From Marinobacter sp. LA51 (GTDB lineage: Bacteria; Pseudomonadota; Gammaproteobacteria; Pseudomonadales; Oleiphilaceae): a DNA stretch of 64,000 bases. The stretch spans positions 186,001 through 250,000 of the forward strand of contig NZ_AP028070.1 in assembly GCF_030297175.1 (NCBI RefSeq). The letters are read 5' to 3'. Below the pieces are notes generated by a model. The model was not told where the DNA came from. It ran no database searches and saw nothing but the letters and a program-made list of their open reading frames with translations. This document shows positions 33,039-43,484 of this stretch, one piece after another (within the stretch, counting starts at the first letter, position 1; each line of letters opens with the position of its first letter). Made by a program: the position numbers and the translations under genes.

Positions 33039-33821
33039 ATGAACCTCAAGAAATCAATGGCTGTGCTGGCCGCAGCGGCAACTTTCTCTGTTGCGGCTTC
33101 CGCCGAAGAACTGTCCGTGGCAGCAACGCCGGTGCCGCACGCCGAAATCCTCGAATTCGTAAAGCCAGCTCTGGCCGAGCAGGGCGTGGAGCTGGATGTA
33201 AAAGTATTCACTGATTACATCCAGCCCAACATCCAGGTTGACCAGAAGCGTATGGACGCCAACTTCTTCCAGCACCAGCCGTACCTGGATGAATTCAATG
33301 CTGGCCGTGGTACTGAGCTGGTCACTGTAACGGGTGTCCACGTAGAGCCGTTCGGCGCCTATTCCAGCAAGATTGATTCTCTGGAAAAACTGGAAGACGG
33401 CGCAGTCGTTGCCATTCCCAACGATCCCACCAACGGTGGTCGTGCCCTGCTGCTGCTTCAGAAAGCTGGCCTGATCACCCTTGAGGATTCCAGCAAGATC
33501 ACTGCGACACCCCGTGACATTGCTGACAACCCGAAAGACCTGGACTTCAAGGAACTGGAAGCCGCTACGCTGCCGCGCATCCTGAACCAGGTCGACGTGG
33601 CCCTGATTAACACCAACTATGCGCTGGAAGCGGGCCTGAACCCGACTGAAGACGCGCTGGTGATTGAAGGTTCTGATTCGCCCTACGTGAACATTCTGGT
33701 TGCCCGTCCGGACAACAAGGACAGCGAAGCGATGAAGAAGCTGGCCGCGGCTCTGAACTCCGATGAGGTGAAGGCCTTCATCATGGACAGCTATGAGGGT
33801 GCCGTCGTTCCGGCATTCTGA
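33039..33821 (+). CDS. metQ: Methionine-binding periplasmic protein
   Basis: This 260-residue substrate-binding protein belongs to the NlpA/MetQ family. It opens with [19 protein letters not shown], and the ligand-pocket segments are [13 protein letters not shown] and [13 protein letters not shown]. The signal peptide is [22 protein letters not shown]. Unlike E. coli MetQ there is no lipobox cysteine, so it should be a soluble periplasmic protein. The ATG at 33039 follows AGGAGATCCTCT. It is the last gene of metNIQ, and strong hairpins follow it. Confidence 0.94.
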   Translation: MNLKKSMAVLAAAATFSVAASAEELSVAATPVPHAEILEFVKPALAEQGVELDVKVFTDYIQPNIQVDQKRMDANFFQHQPYLDEFNAGRGTELVTVTGVHVEPFGAYSSKIDSLEKLEDGAVVAIPNDPTNGGRALLLLQKAGLITLEDSSKITATPRDIADNPKDLDFKELEAATLPRILNQVDVALINTNYALEAGLNPTEDALVIEGSDSPYVNILVARPDNKDSEAMKKLAAALNSDEVKAFIMDSYEGAVVPAF

Positions 33822-33858
33822 TAAAGGCCGCCCTCGCGGGCGGCGGTTGTCCTATAGA

Positions 33859-33892
33859 AAAGCCAGCGGACTTGGGCCGCTGGCTTTTTTTT
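33859..33892 (+). terminator. Intrinsic terminator after metNIQ
   Basis: AAGCCAGCGG and its perfect complement flank a seven-base loop, followed by a run of eight T residues. Another GC-rich hairpin (about 33826-33845) precedes it without a T-run. Confidence 0.9.
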
Positions 33893-33990
33893 GGCCTGTC
33901 GCCAACCACCTGTCAGATAAGGGTCATGCTAACGTAACCCTGCGTGTTAACACTGAGGTGTCAGTACATTCATTTCAAAAGGAGCTGGAT

Positions 33991-35292
33991 ATGAAGTTAC
34001 GCATACTGGTAGGCATGGTGTTGTGTTCGATGCCCTTGGCGTTTGCCCAGGCCTCGTCTCATTCCCAGGATTCCCAAAACTGGTCTGAGCCCGCGCAGCA
34101 CAAAGGTGGTCACCACGGCAAAGCCCGGGCGTCTGTTGAGGTCGGGCCGCGACCATTCTGGTTGGTGGATGATATGGATGAGGGCCCGCTGAAACAGCGC
34201 CTGCAGTCCTGCCGAACCAAGACTATGAAACGCACCGATTTTTCCATTGGACACCGGGGCGCGCCGCTGCAGTTCCCGGAACATACCCGTGAATCCTACA
34301 TTGCGGCCGCCCGCATGGGTGCAGGTATTGTTGAGTGCGATGTGGCTTTTACCAAAGATCGGCAGCTGGTCTGCCGTCATGCCCAGAACGATCTTCACAC
34401 CACCACCAACATCGTCACCGTGCCCGAACTGAATGCCAAGTGCACCCAGCCGTTTGTGCCGGCAGATCCGGGCAGCGGCCAGGAGGCGCAGGCGGAATGC
34501 CGGACCAGTGACATCACTCTGGCAGAGTTCAAGTCGCTGAACGGCAAGATGGATGCCTATGACCCGATGGCGACCACGCCGGAGGAGTATGTCGGCGGTA
34601 CCGCGGACTGGCGTACGGATCTTTACTCCTCACGTGGCACCTTGATGAGTCACAAGGAGAGCATCGAGTTGTTCAAGACCCTCGGGGTGAAGTTCACGCC
34701 GGAACTGAAAACGCCGGTGGTGGACATGCCATTCGAGGGTGACTATAGCCAGCAGGATTATGCTCGACAGTTGATCGCCGAGTATCGCGAAGCCGGCGTG
34801 ACCCCGAATGATGTCTGGCCGCAATCGTTCAATCTGGATGACGTTCTGTTCTGGGTGAATAAAACGCCGCGCTATGGCCGTCAGGCGGTGTTCCTTGATC
34901 AAGCTGCGCACACGGAGTCCAACAGTTCCCTGGCCTATATGGAGGGCCTGAAGAAACAGGGCGTGAACATTCTGGCACCGGCGATCTGGAAGATGCTGAC
35001 ACTGAACGGCCACCAGGAAATTGTACCGTCGGAATACGCCAGGAATGCCAGCACGGCTGGCCTCAATATGATCGCCTGGTCACTGGAGCGCAGTGGTCCG
35101 TTGCCTGAAGGCGGCGGCTGGTACTACCAGAGCGTGACCGACGCCATCAACAACGACGGCGACATGCTGACCGTTCTTGATGTTCTGGCACGGGAGGTTG
35201 GCGTTATCGGAGTCTTCTCCGACTGGCCGGCGACGACGACTTTCTACGCCAACTGCATGGGGTTCGCGGGCAAGGGGAACGGTCCGAAATGA
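33991..35292 (+). CDS. glpQ: Secreted glycerophosphodiester phosphodiesterase
   Basis: This 433-residue exported enzyme of the GDPD family splits glycerophosphodiesters to glycerol-3-phosphate and an alcohol. The signal peptide is about residues 1-21 (cleavage after FAQA). A His/Ser-rich spacer follows, and the TIM-barrel begins near residue 83 with [15 protein letters not shown]. Catalytic and metal residues are His88, Glu97, Glu115, Asp117 and His130 (VECDVAF, LVCRHAQ). The ATG at 33991 has AAGGAG 7 bases upstream; the longer open frame before it overlaps the metNIQ terminator and is not coding. It is longer than E. coli GlpQ (358). It is a single gene with no glpT neighbour. Confidence 0.9.
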   Translation: MKLRILVGMVLCSMPLAFAQASSHSQDSQNWSEPAQHKGGHHGKARASVEVGPRPFWLVDDMDEGPLKQRLQSCRTKTMKRTDFSIGHRGAPLQFPEHTRESYIAAARMGAGIVECDVAFTKDRQLVCRHAQNDLHTTTNIVTVPELNAKCTQPFVPADPGSGQEAQAECRTSDITLAEFKSLNGKMDAYDPMATTPEEYVGGTADWRTDLYSSRGTLMSHKESIELFKTLGVKFTPELKTPVVDMPFEGDYSQQDYARQLIAEYREAGVTPNDVWPQSFNLDDVLFWVNKTPRYGRQAVFLDQAAHTESNSSLAYMEGLKKQGVNILAPAIWKMLTLNGHQEIVPSEYARNASTAGLNMIAWSLERSGPLPEGGGWYYQSVTDAINNDGDMLTVLDVLAREVGVIGVFSDWPATTTFYANCMGFAGKGNGPK

Positions 35293-35433
35293 ACAGAAGA
35301 TGACAACATTGTAGCCCGGTTTTAACCCCGGAAAGGCAGGAATCCGGTTAGGGTTAGTCCAAGCAATCGCGACGTAGGTGACTGATTGCCTGATAGAAAG
35401 GACGACATCTGAACTTACTTGGAGGACTGCCTT

Positions 35434-36012
35434 ATGAAGACCACAACCCGTTTTGCCTGTGCCACGGTTCTAACTGCAACTGCGTTCACCGTGCCAGCTG
35501 TATGGGCACAGTCTGGTGTTGATCGTGAGCAGGCCGGGCCATACATCAGCGGTAGCTACGGTGGCTACAAGGCCCACGGCGGTGAATTCGAGGATGAAAA
35601 CGACATGCTCGGCGCAGCTCTGGGCTATCAGTTCAATCCGTACTTTGCCCTGGAAGCAGAGTACATCGACTTTGGTAATTTTGGTGAAGACGACGTCGAA
35701 GGCAAGCTGAAGGGCGCAGGACTCAGTGCCATTGGCCGCCTTCCGCTGACAGACAGCTTCGGTGTATACGGTAAGGTGGGTGCCTTTGCATCAGCGTTCG
35801 ATGTTGACGCGTTTGATGAAGACGAAACCTACGATGAGGTCAGTCCATTTGTCGGCGCTGGTGTTGATTTCCGGGTCACACGCCAGCTGACCGCGTTTGC
35901 CGAGTACAACCACTATAACGTGGACATCGACGAGGATGACTTCAACGGCCAGGTCACCAACGATGGGCCTGAGTTTGATACGGGTCGGGTAGGTCTGAAG
36001 TACCAGTTCTAA
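35434..36012 (+). CDS. Outer-membrane beta-barrel protein (OmpW/OmpA-barrel like porin family)
   Basis: This 192-residue protein has a signal peptide (about 1-25, cleavage after VWA) followed by an eight-strand beta-barrel pattern. Strands alternate in AGPYISGSYGGYKAHGG, MLGAALGYQFNPYFALEAE, and a final GRVGLKYQF ending in Phe, as needed for BamA recognition. Loops are very acidic (DVDAFDEDETYDE). It resembles the small OMP_b-brl family. The ligand is unknown; a general structural role is likely. The ATG at 35434 follows GGAGGACTGCC. It is monocistronic. Confidence 0.85.
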   Translation: MKTTTRFACATVLTATAFTVPAVWAQSGVDREQAGPYISGSYGGYKAHGGEFEDENDMLGAALGYQFNPYFALEAEYIDFGNFGEDDVEGKLKGAGLSAIGRLPLTDSFGVYGKVGAFASAFDVDAFDEDETYDEVSPFVGAGVDFRVTRQLTAFAEYNHYNVDIDEDDFNGQVTNDGPEFDTGRVGLKYQF

Positions 36013-36037
36013 GCCACAAGCTTGGTACACGGACTAT

Positions 36038-36064
36038 CAGGGCACGGCCAGCGGCCGTGCCCTG
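36038..36064. terminator. Bidirectional hairpin between the beta-barrel gene and cysK
   Basis: CAGGGCACGGCC and its perfect complement form a 12-base stem with a three-base loop between two convergent genes. The T-tract is short (CATTTC on the plus side). It likely ends both transcripts. Confidence 0.68.
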
Positions 36065-36074
36065 CATTTCAGCT

Positions 36075-37046
36075 TTACTGTTTGTTTTCCAGCTCGCTAA
36101 ACCGGTCGGCAAACAGCGCCGATGACAGATAACGTTCCGCCGAATCCGGCAGCACTACCACGATATTCTTGCCCTTGAATTCCGGCTGCTTGCTGACACG
36201 CACCGCCGCAACCACCGCCGCACCACAGGAAATGCCACACAGAATGCCTTCTTCCTGCATAAGCCGGTGGGCCATCTCCATGGCCTCGTCATTGGAGACT
36301 GTCTCGACCTGATCCACCATTGCCATATCGAGATTCTTCGGTACAAAGCCGGCGCCTATGCCCTGAATCTTGTGGGGCGCGGGTTTCGGCTCTTCCCCGT
36401 TCAGGGTCTGGGTAATGACCGGTGAGTCGGTTGGCTCCACGGCCACCGTGGTGATCTTCTTGCCCCGGGTTTCCTTGATGTAGCGTGAGACCCCGGTCAG
36501 GGTGCCGCCGGTTCCGACGCCGGAGACAAAGACGTCGATTTCGCCGTCGGTGTCCTGCCAGATTTCCGGGCCGGTGGTGTCCTCGTGGATTCGGGGATTG
36601 GCCGGATTCTGGAATTGCTGGGGCAGGAAGTGGTTGTCCGGATCGGCCGCGAAAATTTCTTCTGCCTTGGCGATTGCCCCGGGCATGCCCTTGGCGGGTT
36701 CGGTCAGCACCAGCTCGGCGCCCAGAGCCTTGAGCACCTTACGTCGCTCCAGACTCATGGAGGACGGCATGGTGAGTACCAGCCGGTAACCACGGGCAGC
36801 GGCGACAAAGGCCAGTGCGATGCCGGTATTGCCGCTGGTGGGCTCGACAATGGTCATGCCCGGTTTCAGGGTGCCGCGCTTTTCGGCGTCCCAGATCATG
36901 GCGGAACCGATGCGGCATTTAACGGAATAGGCGGGGTTGCGGCCTTCAATCTTGGCCCAGATGGTCGCCCCGTCGCTGACCCGGTTCAGCTGAACCAGGG
37001 GGGTGTTGCCGATGGAAAGGGAATTGTCCTGATAGATGCGTGCCAT
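36075..37046 (-). CDS. cysK: Cysteine synthase A
   Basis: This 323-residue O-acetylserine sulfhydrylase makes cysteine from O-acetylserine and sulfide using PLP. The PLP-lysine is Lys43 in [11 protein letters not shown], the phosphate-binding loop is GTGGTLTG, and [10 protein letters not shown] carries the substrate loop. The length is typical. The ATG at 37046 is preceded by AGGAGGACACC. It is transcribed on its own toward the hairpin at 36038-36064 and is divergent from nothing close; the next gene upstream on the same strand ends 39 bases further along. SVKCR and the active-site loop favour CysK over CysM. Confidence 0.94.
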   Translation of the reverse strand: MARIYQDNSLSIGNTPLVQLNRVSDGATIWAKIEGRNPAYSVKCRIGSAMIWDAEKRGTLKPGMTIVEPTSGNTGIALAFVAAARGYRLVLTMPSSMSLERRKVLKALGAELVLTEPAKGMPGAIAKAEEIFAADPDNHFLPQQFQNPANPRIHEDTTGPEIWQDTDGEIDVFVSGVGTGGTLTGVSRYIKETRGKKITTVAVEPTDSPVITQTLNGEEPKPAPHKIQGIGAGFVPKNLDMAMVDQVETVSNDEAMEMAHRLMQEEGILCGISCGAAVVAAVRVSKQPEFKGKNIVVVLPDSAERYLSSALFADRFSELENKQ

Positions 37047-37085
37047 GGTGTCCTCCTTGCGATTTTTCTTGCAGTCTAGCACCCA

Positions 37086-40010
37086 TCAATCTCTGATGGC
37101 GCGCACTTCCAGCCGGTTGCGGCCATTCTGCTTGGCGGCATAAAGCGCCTGGTCGGCCAGTCGCAGGAAGTGCGCCGGCGAGTCGTCCGGCTCGGGCACA
37201 CCGGTGGCCAGTCCTATGCTTACGGTTAACTCGATGTCCCGTCCCTCACAGACGGTTGGGCCCTCGGAGACGGCAGTTCGGAACCGGTTCAGGCGCTCAA
37301 CAATCTCTTTGGCGGTCTGGTAGGTGGTGAAGATGACAAACTCTTCGCCGCCAAAGCGAGCGAGGCGGTCGGTCTCGCGCCTGAAATGGTGCCTCATTTT
37401 CTCCGCCAGAGCCTTCAGGCAGTGGTCCCCGGCTTCGTGGCCGTAGGTATCGTTAATGCCCTTGAACAGGTCAGCATCAACCATGGCGATCGCAAATCCG
37501 TCGCGATTGCGCTGGCACCATTGAAAACTCTTGCGGAATTCACGGTCAAAGTAGCTGCGGTTGCCTAGCTGGGTCAGATCGTCGGTCACGCTCAGGCGGG
37601 CCAGTGCAGCGTTGGCCCCCTCCAGCTGGCGGTTAACCCGGTCCAGTTTGCGATTCCAGTAGAACAGCAGTGAGGCGCCAAACAGGGCAATGCCCAGTAC
37701 TTGCCAGACCACCCGGTAATCCACCGACTGCTCGATCTTGATGTCGCGCCAGTAACTCTCGAGATTTTGTCGTTCCTCCGGCGTCAGGCTATCGACCAGT
37801 TTTTGCATGATGTCGAGCATGACGGGTTCATCATTGCGGGTGGCGATCGATAACGACCAGTCTGCGGGTACACGGCCAATGACTTTGATATCGGCCAATC
37901 CCAGCTCCTGCATATGGTACATGGCGGTTGCCAGGGTGGTGATGTAGCCGTCCAGATCATCGTCCTGCAACCGTTTCAGGCCTTCGGTTTCGTCCGCTAC
38001 CTTGACCGGCTCCAGCCCGGGATAACGGTATTTCAGGAGCTCGGAGAAGGCGTAGCCGCGGACCAGGCCCACCCGCTGATCGCGGAGGTCTCCGACGTTT
38101 TCAATGAACGGCGCCTCGATGCGTCCCAAAATAATGTTGGGTACGTGCAGGTACGGCGTGGTGAAGTTCATGTATTGGGCACGCTCGGGTGTGCGCATTG
38201 CCAGAGTGAGCAGATCACAGCGCCGCTCTTTGGCGGCATCCAGACTGGCCTGCCAGGAATCGGTTTGCACCAGCTTGAACTGTATGTCTCCGCGTTCGCT
38301 GAACAGACGGAGGGCCTCGGCCGACAAACCCGAGTGCGTGCCTGATGAATCCAGTCCCTCCAGAGGCAACCAGTTGTTGTCGATGCAATAGGTGAAGGTT
38401 CGGTTACGCTGGTCCAGCCATTGTTGTTGTTCAGCTGAAAACCTGGGTTTGTCGGAGTCCCGATCGCTGGGGGCGGCCGACGCGCCCAACCAGCGGTTTT
38501 CGATGGTGCGCATCTCGGTAGGGCTGATGGCCGCCAGCGCCTGGTTCAGAATGCTGGCCAGAGGCGTGAGATCCTTGCGGATGCCAAATCGCAGGTCTTC
38601 TCCGGGATGGTCTTCAAGCACCAGTTCTCCGGCAATCCGAACGCCAGGAATACGCAGTTCCTGAACCCAGTAGTTGCCGTTGGGGAGTGCGGCCAGCACC
38701 ACATCAATGCGGTCCTGCTCGAGAGCCGAGAACATCGTCTCCTGGGATTTGAACACCTTAATGTTGTCGCCAAGCACGCTGACCAACTCGTCCTCATAGT
38801 AGATATCTGAACTGATTCCCACGGTGTAATCGTGCAGGCTGCTCAAACCTTCAAATTCGAGGCCACCATCTCGGGTGAATGCGACATTGGGGATGGTGTA
38901 GTAAGGCGAAGTAAAACGGGCAAAGGCTTTGCGGTCTTCGGTCAGGGACATATTGCCAAGAATATCGATGGTGCCCTCGCGCAGCATCGGAAAAAGTTCG
39001 GACCACTGACCGCTAACGGGAATGACCTGGAGTCCGGTGAGGTCCGCCAGGCGCGTCAGCACATCCACCGACAAGCCCTGAAGTTTGCCCGCGTCCTTGA
39101 AGCTGAACGGCGCATAATCTTCCATTAATCCGACCCGGACCGGTCCCAGTTGAGTCAGGAACTCCCGCTGGTCTTCATCCAGTTGGAAGTCGGTCCCGTC
39201 GATCAGGCTGGCGCCGCCGAACTCCCGCCAACGTTGAAGTAATTCGGCTTTTCGTGATTTGGGAATGGCCTCCAGGCCCAGTTGTATTTTACGGAACAGC
39301 CGAGGGTTGTCCGCTCGTACGCCGATCCGTAGATCTTCCTGCGCTTTAGGGCCAAGAGGAGCCGCACCGGCAATCGACAGGAAATAAAGACCGGCAATAT
39401 TGGCCTGGTATTTCAGGCTCAGCCGCGGCCCAATGATGGCGTCCACCCAGCCGAAGGCCAGCGCGCGCACGAGGCTTGGGAACGAATCGTAGGTGCTGAC
39501 AGCAATGCCCTGATCAACCAGAAGGTCTCGGTAGTACACGTCTTCCACCACACCCACCTTCAGATCTTGCAGGTCAGTCAGGGATTGGATTTCTCCGATA
39601 GGCCGGGTGTCGTCCTGCATCAGGTAGGTCTGGCGGATGTGGTAGGGCTTGGTAAACAGGATTTCGTCGGCCATGTTCTCCCGATAGGAGATCGCATCAA
39701 TGGCGTCGAGATCTCCGTTCAGGAACGCGGCGTAGAGCTCGGGCCAGTTTCCGGCGCGGAATTTAAACTCCAGCCCGCTGTTGGCCGCAATTTCTTTGAG
39801 GATGTCGGCGGAAAATCCCGAAGTGGATCGGCCTTCGAAGAAGGAATAGGGCTTGCTGTCGGCGACGACGCCAATGGAGACGACGGGATTGTCGTTCGAG
39901 GTCTCTTCGCCCAGGATCGGGCGCGAGTTCAGAATCAGAAGTACAGCGAGAACGACGAGCCCCAGGCAGGTTAAAAGTGAACTCTTGAGGGGGGCCAACC
40001 TGTCGTTCAT
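37086..40010 (-). CDS. Diguanylate cyclase with three periplasmic solute-binding domains
   Basis: This 974-residue protein has an N-terminal helix (about 12-30) and three successive SBP_bac_3-type domains in the periplasm. They begin near residues 45 (SIGVVADSKPYSFFEG), 290 (VRVGLMEDYAPFSF) and 540 (FTYCIDNNWLPLEGL). A membrane helix follows near 768-788, then a coiled linker and a C-terminal GGDEF domain. The active-site motif is RFGGEEFVIF (about 885), with an intact RETD inhibitory site five residues before it. It should make cyclic di-GMP in response to amino-acid-like or other small ligands. Three sensor modules in one chain are unusual; one or two are more common. Ligands are unknown. 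It lies between cysK and mgsA on the same strand. Confidence 0.9.
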   Translation of the reverse strand: MNDRLAPLKSSLLTCLGLVVLAVLLILNSRPILGEETSNDNPVVSIGVVADSKPYSFFEGRSTSGFSADILKEIAANSGLEFKFRAGNWPELYAAFLNGDLDAIDAISYRENMADEILFTKPYHIRQTYLMQDDTRPIGEIQSLTDLQDLKVGVVEDVYYRDLLVDQGIAVSTYDSFPSLVRALAFGWVDAIIGPRLSLKYQANIAGLYFLSIAGAAPLGPKAQEDLRIGVRADNPRLFRKIQLGLEAIPKSRKAELLQRWREFGGASLIDGTDFQLDEDQREFLTQLGPVRVGLMEDYAPFSFKDAGKLQGLSVDVLTRLADLTGLQVIPVSGQWSELFPMLREGTIDILGNMSLTEDRKAFARFTSPYYTIPNVAFTRDGGLEFEGLSSLHDYTVGISSDIYYEDELVSVLGDNIKVFKSQETMFSALEQDRIDVVLAALPNGNYWVQELRIPGVRIAGELVLEDHPGEDLRFGIRKDLTPLASILNQALAAISPTEMRTIENRWLGASAAPSDRDSDKPRFSAEQQQWLDQRNRTFTYCIDNNWLPLEGLDSSGTHSGLSAEALRLFSERGDIQFKLVQTDSWQASLDAAKERRCDLLTLAMRTPERAQYMNFTTPYLHVPNIILGRIEAPFIENVGDLRDQRVGLVRGYAFSELLKYRYPGLEPVKVADETEGLKRLQDDDLDGYITTLATAMYHMQELGLADIKVIGRVPADWSLSIATRNDEPVMLDIMQKLVDSLTPEERQNLESYWRDIKIEQSVDYRVVWQVLGIALFGASLLFYWNRKLDRVNRQLEGANAALARLSVTDDLTQLGNRSYFDREFRKSFQWCQRNRDGFAIAMVDADLFKGINDTYGHEAGDHCLKALAEKMRHHFRRETDRLARFGGEEFVIFTTYQTAKEIVERLNRFRTAVSEGPTVCEGRDIELTVSIGLATGVPEPDDSPAHFLRLADQALYAAKQNGRNRLEVRAIRD

Positions 40011-40087
40011 TGGGTTGCCGGCTGCTCGACATTATTGTTGGTTACAGTTTAGTCGGTGCAGTCGGCATTGCCCAACGCGGCTGGCGC

Positions 40088-40531
40088 TCAGGAAGACACG
40101 TCTCGGCTGGTATAGTCGTTAAAGTCGGGTCGTTTCGCCTGGTGGTGGTCGTCAGTCATGTAGGCGGAGGTGAGGATAAACTCAGCCGTTGCCCGGTTGC
40201 AGGCCACCGGAATATTCCACAGCGCCGCGATGCGCAACAGGGCCTTGATGTCCGGATCGTGTGGCTGGGGTTCCAGGGGATCCCAGAAAAACACCAGCAG
40301 ATCGATTTCGCCTTCAGCAATCTTGGCTCCGATCTGTTGATCGCCACCAAGAGGACCGCTGAGCAGGCAACGGATATCGTCCCGCTTTAGATGTTCGCCC
40401 AGCAGGCGGCCGGTTGTGCCGGTTGCGTACAGCGTCAGAGCGGTAAAGCGGGTGCGGTTCTCGGCGACCCAGTCCACCAGTTCCTTCTTCTTGTTGTCGT
40501 GCGCCACCAGGGCGACGGATTTTACGGCCAT
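40088..40531 (-). CDS. mgsA: Methylglyoxal synthase
   Basis: This 147-residue cytoplasmic enzyme converts dihydroxyacetone phosphate to methylglyoxal and phosphate. Family motifs are [14 protein letters not shown] at the N-terminus, ATGTTGRLL (phosphate loop, about 36-44), [11 protein letters not shown] (catalytic Asp near 69) and [20 protein letters not shown]. The length matches E. coli MgsA (152). No clear Shine-Dalgarno is seen. It is divergent from the DUF815 ATPase gene. Confidence 0.95.
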   Translation of the reverse strand: MAVKSVALVAHDNKKKELVDWVAENRTRFTALTLYATGTTGRLLGEHLKRDDIRCLLSGPLGGDQQIGAKIAEGEIDLLVFFWDPLEPQPHDPDIKALLRIAALWNIPVACNRATAEFILTSAYMTDDHHQAKRPDFNDYTSRDVSS

Positions 40532-40617
40532 TTGAGGTAAAGTCTCCGTGTTACAGAATCCATCCAGGGCTTCAGTGTTTCACAAGCCGACAAGGGACGG
40601 AATAGGACAGAAGGGGT

Positions 40618-41415
40618 ATGCCAGTGACCAGTACAGTTGCCAGTACAGTGGATTGGACCACCACGCCCGCCGCAGTCTGGCGCCGGCACCGGTCCGGTTT
40701 ACGCGCAATCCGCCGCCTCGACCCGGTTCAGTGGGAGGCCTTGACGGGTATCGAACGCCAACAACAGGCGTTGGCCCGGAATACCGAGCGATTCCTGGCC
40801 GGCCAGCCTTCCAACAATGCCCTGCTCTGGGGCTCACGGGGCACGGGAAAATCCTCGCTGATCAAGGCTCTGTTGAATCGCTACAGTGATCGCGGCTTGC
40901 GGATGATCGAAGTGGACAAGGACGATCTGGTGAATCTGCCGGAAATCGTCGATGACATTTGCGATCTGAATTTCCGGTTCGTGATCTTCTGCGACGACCT
41001 GTCTTTCGATGTCGGCGAATCCAGCTACAAGGCGTTAAAGAGCGTGCTGGAAGGCTCGTTGGAATTGCCGCCGGAGAATGTCCGGGTTTATGCGACCTCC
41101 AATCGCCGACACCTGATGCCCGAGTTCATGTCTGACAACCTCAAGAGCACCATGCAGGATGGTGAATTGCACCCGGCTGAAGCCATTGAGGAGCAGGTTT
41201 CGCTGGCGGATCGCTTTGGTCTTCAGTTGTCGTTCTATCCGTTCTCCCAGGACGTCTATCTACAGGCCGTCGATGCCCTGTTCCCGGAGGTGCCGGACCG
41301 GGAGGCGCTGCACCGGCACGCTATTCGGTTTGCGACCGGCAAGGGCGTTCGCAACGGCCGCACGGCCAATCAGTTTTATCGCCAGTTCGCGGGGCATTCG
41401 TTCGCGCAGGACTAG
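40618..41415 (+). CDS. DUF815-family P-loop ATPase
   Basis: This 265-residue ATPase is of AAA-like type. Walker A is LLWGSRGTGKSSLIKA (about 70-85), Walker B is RFVIFCDDLSFD (about 121-132), and a sensor-like YATSNRRHLMP lies near 160-170. It matches the DUF815 family, whose role is unknown though it is widespread in proteobacteria. The ATG at 40618 follows AAGGGGT. It is convergent with the sortase histidine kinase gene, whose end is 2 bases away. No operon partner is seen. Confidence 0.88.
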   Translation: MPVTSTVASTVDWTTTPAAVWRRHRSGLRAIRRLDPVQWEALTGIERQQQALARNTERFLAGQPSNNALLWGSRGTGKSSLIKALLNRYSDRGLRMIEVDKDDLVNLPEIVDDICDLNFRFVIFCDDLSFDVGESSYKALKSVLEGSLELPPENVRVYATSNRRHLMPEFMSDNLKSTMQDGELHPAEAIEEQVSLADRFGLQLSFYPFSQDVYLQAVDALFPEVPDREALHRHAIRFATGKGVRNGRTANQFYRQFAGHSFAQD

Positions 41416-41417
41416 CC

Positions 41418-43481
41418 TCAGTCGTTCGGGGGCAGGGTAAGGCGGAACCGGACGCCATCCACACCGCCTTCAGTGGCGTTGTCGGCGTCTACTTTTGCTC
41501 CGTGGAATTCGGCAATCAGGCGGACGATCAGCAGGCCCTGCCCGAGGTGGCCTTCCTCGTGTCCATCGCGCAGGGAAACGAACGGGTCAAAAATGTCGGT
41601 GCCGGTATTGTCCGGCAGTGCCGATCCTTCATTGAACACGGTCAGGCACAGGCCGTCCGCTTGCGATGCCAGGGCCACCTGAATCAGACCACCCTCGGGG
41701 GTAAAGTCCCGGGCGTTATCCACCAGCTTGTCCAGCAGTTGCACGATCAGTTCCGGTGAACCGGTCATGGCCAGCCCTTGTTCAGGGCCGACGTATTGAA
41801 TCCGGTGGCCTGGGTCCACGCCCTGATAGGCAGCGGTGGCCTGGGACGCGACTTCGGCCAGATCGAAGGGCTCGTTGTCGGCGTGATCAAAACTTTGCTC
41901 CAGCCGGGCCGCCTCACTCATGCCATTCAGGATCTGGCGCAAGCGGTCAGTGGCGTCCGAGGCCCGGCGCAGGTACTGCGCCCGTTCAGCCTCGGATTCG
42001 CTGTGGCTGAGATTTTCCAGTGATGAACGCACCACGGCGACCGGGGTTTTCAGCTCATGAGACAGGCGCCGGGAAAAACTCTCCAGATAGCGGTTGTAGC
42101 CATGCAGGCGATTCACCATCTGGCTGAAGTGGCGTTGCAGTTGGCCGAGTTCATCGTTGGAACGGGCCGCGGGCAGGGTACCGATAATCCTGCCGTCGTC
42201 GTCAACACTGGCGCTGACCGCCCGCTGTAGCCGGGTGATGCGCCAGGACAGCCAGCTGGCATAGCCCAGCAGTACCAGGGTCAGACCAACGATAATCAGG
42301 GTGCTGCGGGCAATGACCGATCCCAGCGCCGAGCCGGACAGGGTCAGAAGTTGGTCCAGGGACTGCTCAAGGATCAGAGTGCGGCCGCCAAACACCGGCT
42401 CAGTGGTGAGCAGCCAGGTGCTGCCATCGCTGTGTCGGACCAGGCCTTCCGACGGTCGCGTTTCCGGGGTTAGTTGGTGGCCTGCGCCAAGCGCTTGAGC
42501 GGGCTCCGGCTGATAGAACCGGATCAGCGCACGCAAGGCATTCAGGCTGATTTGTTCGGTGACTTCGAGCGGACTGAGCTGGTCAAATTCCGGCCGGATT
42601 TGCTCTGCGCCAACCTTCTGTTGCGCCCGAACCCAGCCCGCCGGCTCAAGAACCCGCACCCGCTGGCCGGGATTCAGGCGTGGTTCCAGTTGCCGTTCCA
42701 ATGTCTGATTCGGGCGCACCAGCATTGGTAGCGGTTCCGTTGCCGTGCTTACTCCTACCTGATTGCCCTGTTCGGTCCAGCGGGCACCGAAGCCAAGCCG
42801 GCTGCCTGGCGGCGGCGCTGGCATCTGGAGTTCCAGTTGCCACCCTGAACGCGTGGATTGCCAGCTCCCCGTTACCCGGTAGTCGGGGCGACTGCTGGCT
42901 TTTCCAGATTCTCCATCCCCTCCGTTTACGGCATAGAAAGTGCCGGGTGCGGTAGTTCGGATCAGCCAGGTTTGCTGCCCGATAGTCTCATCGACGCTAT
43001 CCGATGGTGGCTTCAGCCAGAGCAAAAGGCGGTCGTGGGCGGCGTCGGGGTTGCCGGGGTCGTACAGCACCGGTTGCCGGTTGCTGATGCGGATCAGCAG
43101 GTACAGGTGGCGGCCATCCGAGGCCGCTTGCCAGGTTAGGGCCGGCTGGCTGGTTTCCCCTTCGCCGCTGGCTGGCGTTGAGACGGGACTTTCTTCATTC
43201 GCTGCCCCTTCTTCGTAGCCGGGCCAGTCGTCCGGGTAGCCATCCAGATTCAGCGAGCGGTTCAGGGTGTCGACGTAAATGGCGGGCTCATCGGAGGTTA
43301 CCGGTGATTGACCAATCAGCGCGTCGCCGGCGGTTTCAGCCAGCCGTTTGGCCTGCATCTGAAGCTGCTCCCCGGCCTGCTGGCGTAGGGCGTCGTCCAG
43401 TTCCAGCACAAACTGCAGACCCGCCCACGGAATGAACAGCATGAGCAGGCTGGCAACCAGAAGTTGCCGCTTCAGGGTCAA
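41418..43481 (-). CDS. pdsS: Proteobacterial dedicated sortase system sensor histidine kinase
   Basis: This 687-residue membrane kinase starts at TTG 43481. It has an N-terminal helix and a large periplasmic domain of about 370 residues with beta-rich, carbohydrate-binding-like parts (GRHLYLLIRIS). A second helix near residue 395 is followed by HAMP, then HisKA with His at about 475 (RRLSHELKTPVAVV) and a HATPase domain (LVDNARDFTPEGG, GQGLLIVRLIA). It matches the kinase of the dedicated sortase system. It starts 3 bases after the response regulator stop, so the pair is one unit. The signal is unknown. It is divergent from the sortase and target genes across 197 bases. Confidence 0.92.
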   Translation of the reverse strand: MTLKRQLLVASLLMLFIPWAGLQFVLELDDALRQQAGEQLQMQAKRLAETAGDALIGQSPVTSDEPAIYVDTLNRSLNLDGYPDDWPGYEEGAANEESPVSTPASGEGETSQPALTWQAASDGRHLYLLIRISNRQPVLYDPGNPDAAHDRLLLWLKPPSDSVDETIGQQTWLIRTTAPGTFYAVNGGDGESGKASSRPDYRVTGSWQSTRSGWQLELQMPAPPPGSRLGFGARWTEQGNQVGVSTATEPLPMLVRPNQTLERQLEPRLNPGQRVRVLEPAGWVRAQQKVGAEQIRPEFDQLSPLEVTEQISLNALRALIRFYQPEPAQALGAGHQLTPETRPSEGLVRHSDGSTWLLTTEPVFGGRTLILEQSLDQLLTLSGSALGSVIARSTLIIVGLTLVLLGYASWLSWRITRLQRAVSASVDDDGRIIGTLPAARSNDELGQLQRHFSQMVNRLHGYNRYLESFSRRLSHELKTPVAVVRSSLENLSHSESEAERAQYLRRASDATDRLRQILNGMSEAARLEQSFDHADNEPFDLAEVASQATAAYQGVDPGHRIQYVGPEQGLAMTGSPELIVQLLDKLVDNARDFTPEGGLIQVALASQADGLCLTVFNEGSALPDNTGTDIFDPFVSLRDGHEEGHLGQGLLIVRLIAEFHGAKVDADNATEGGVDGVRFRLTLPPND

Positions 43482-43484
43482 GGC

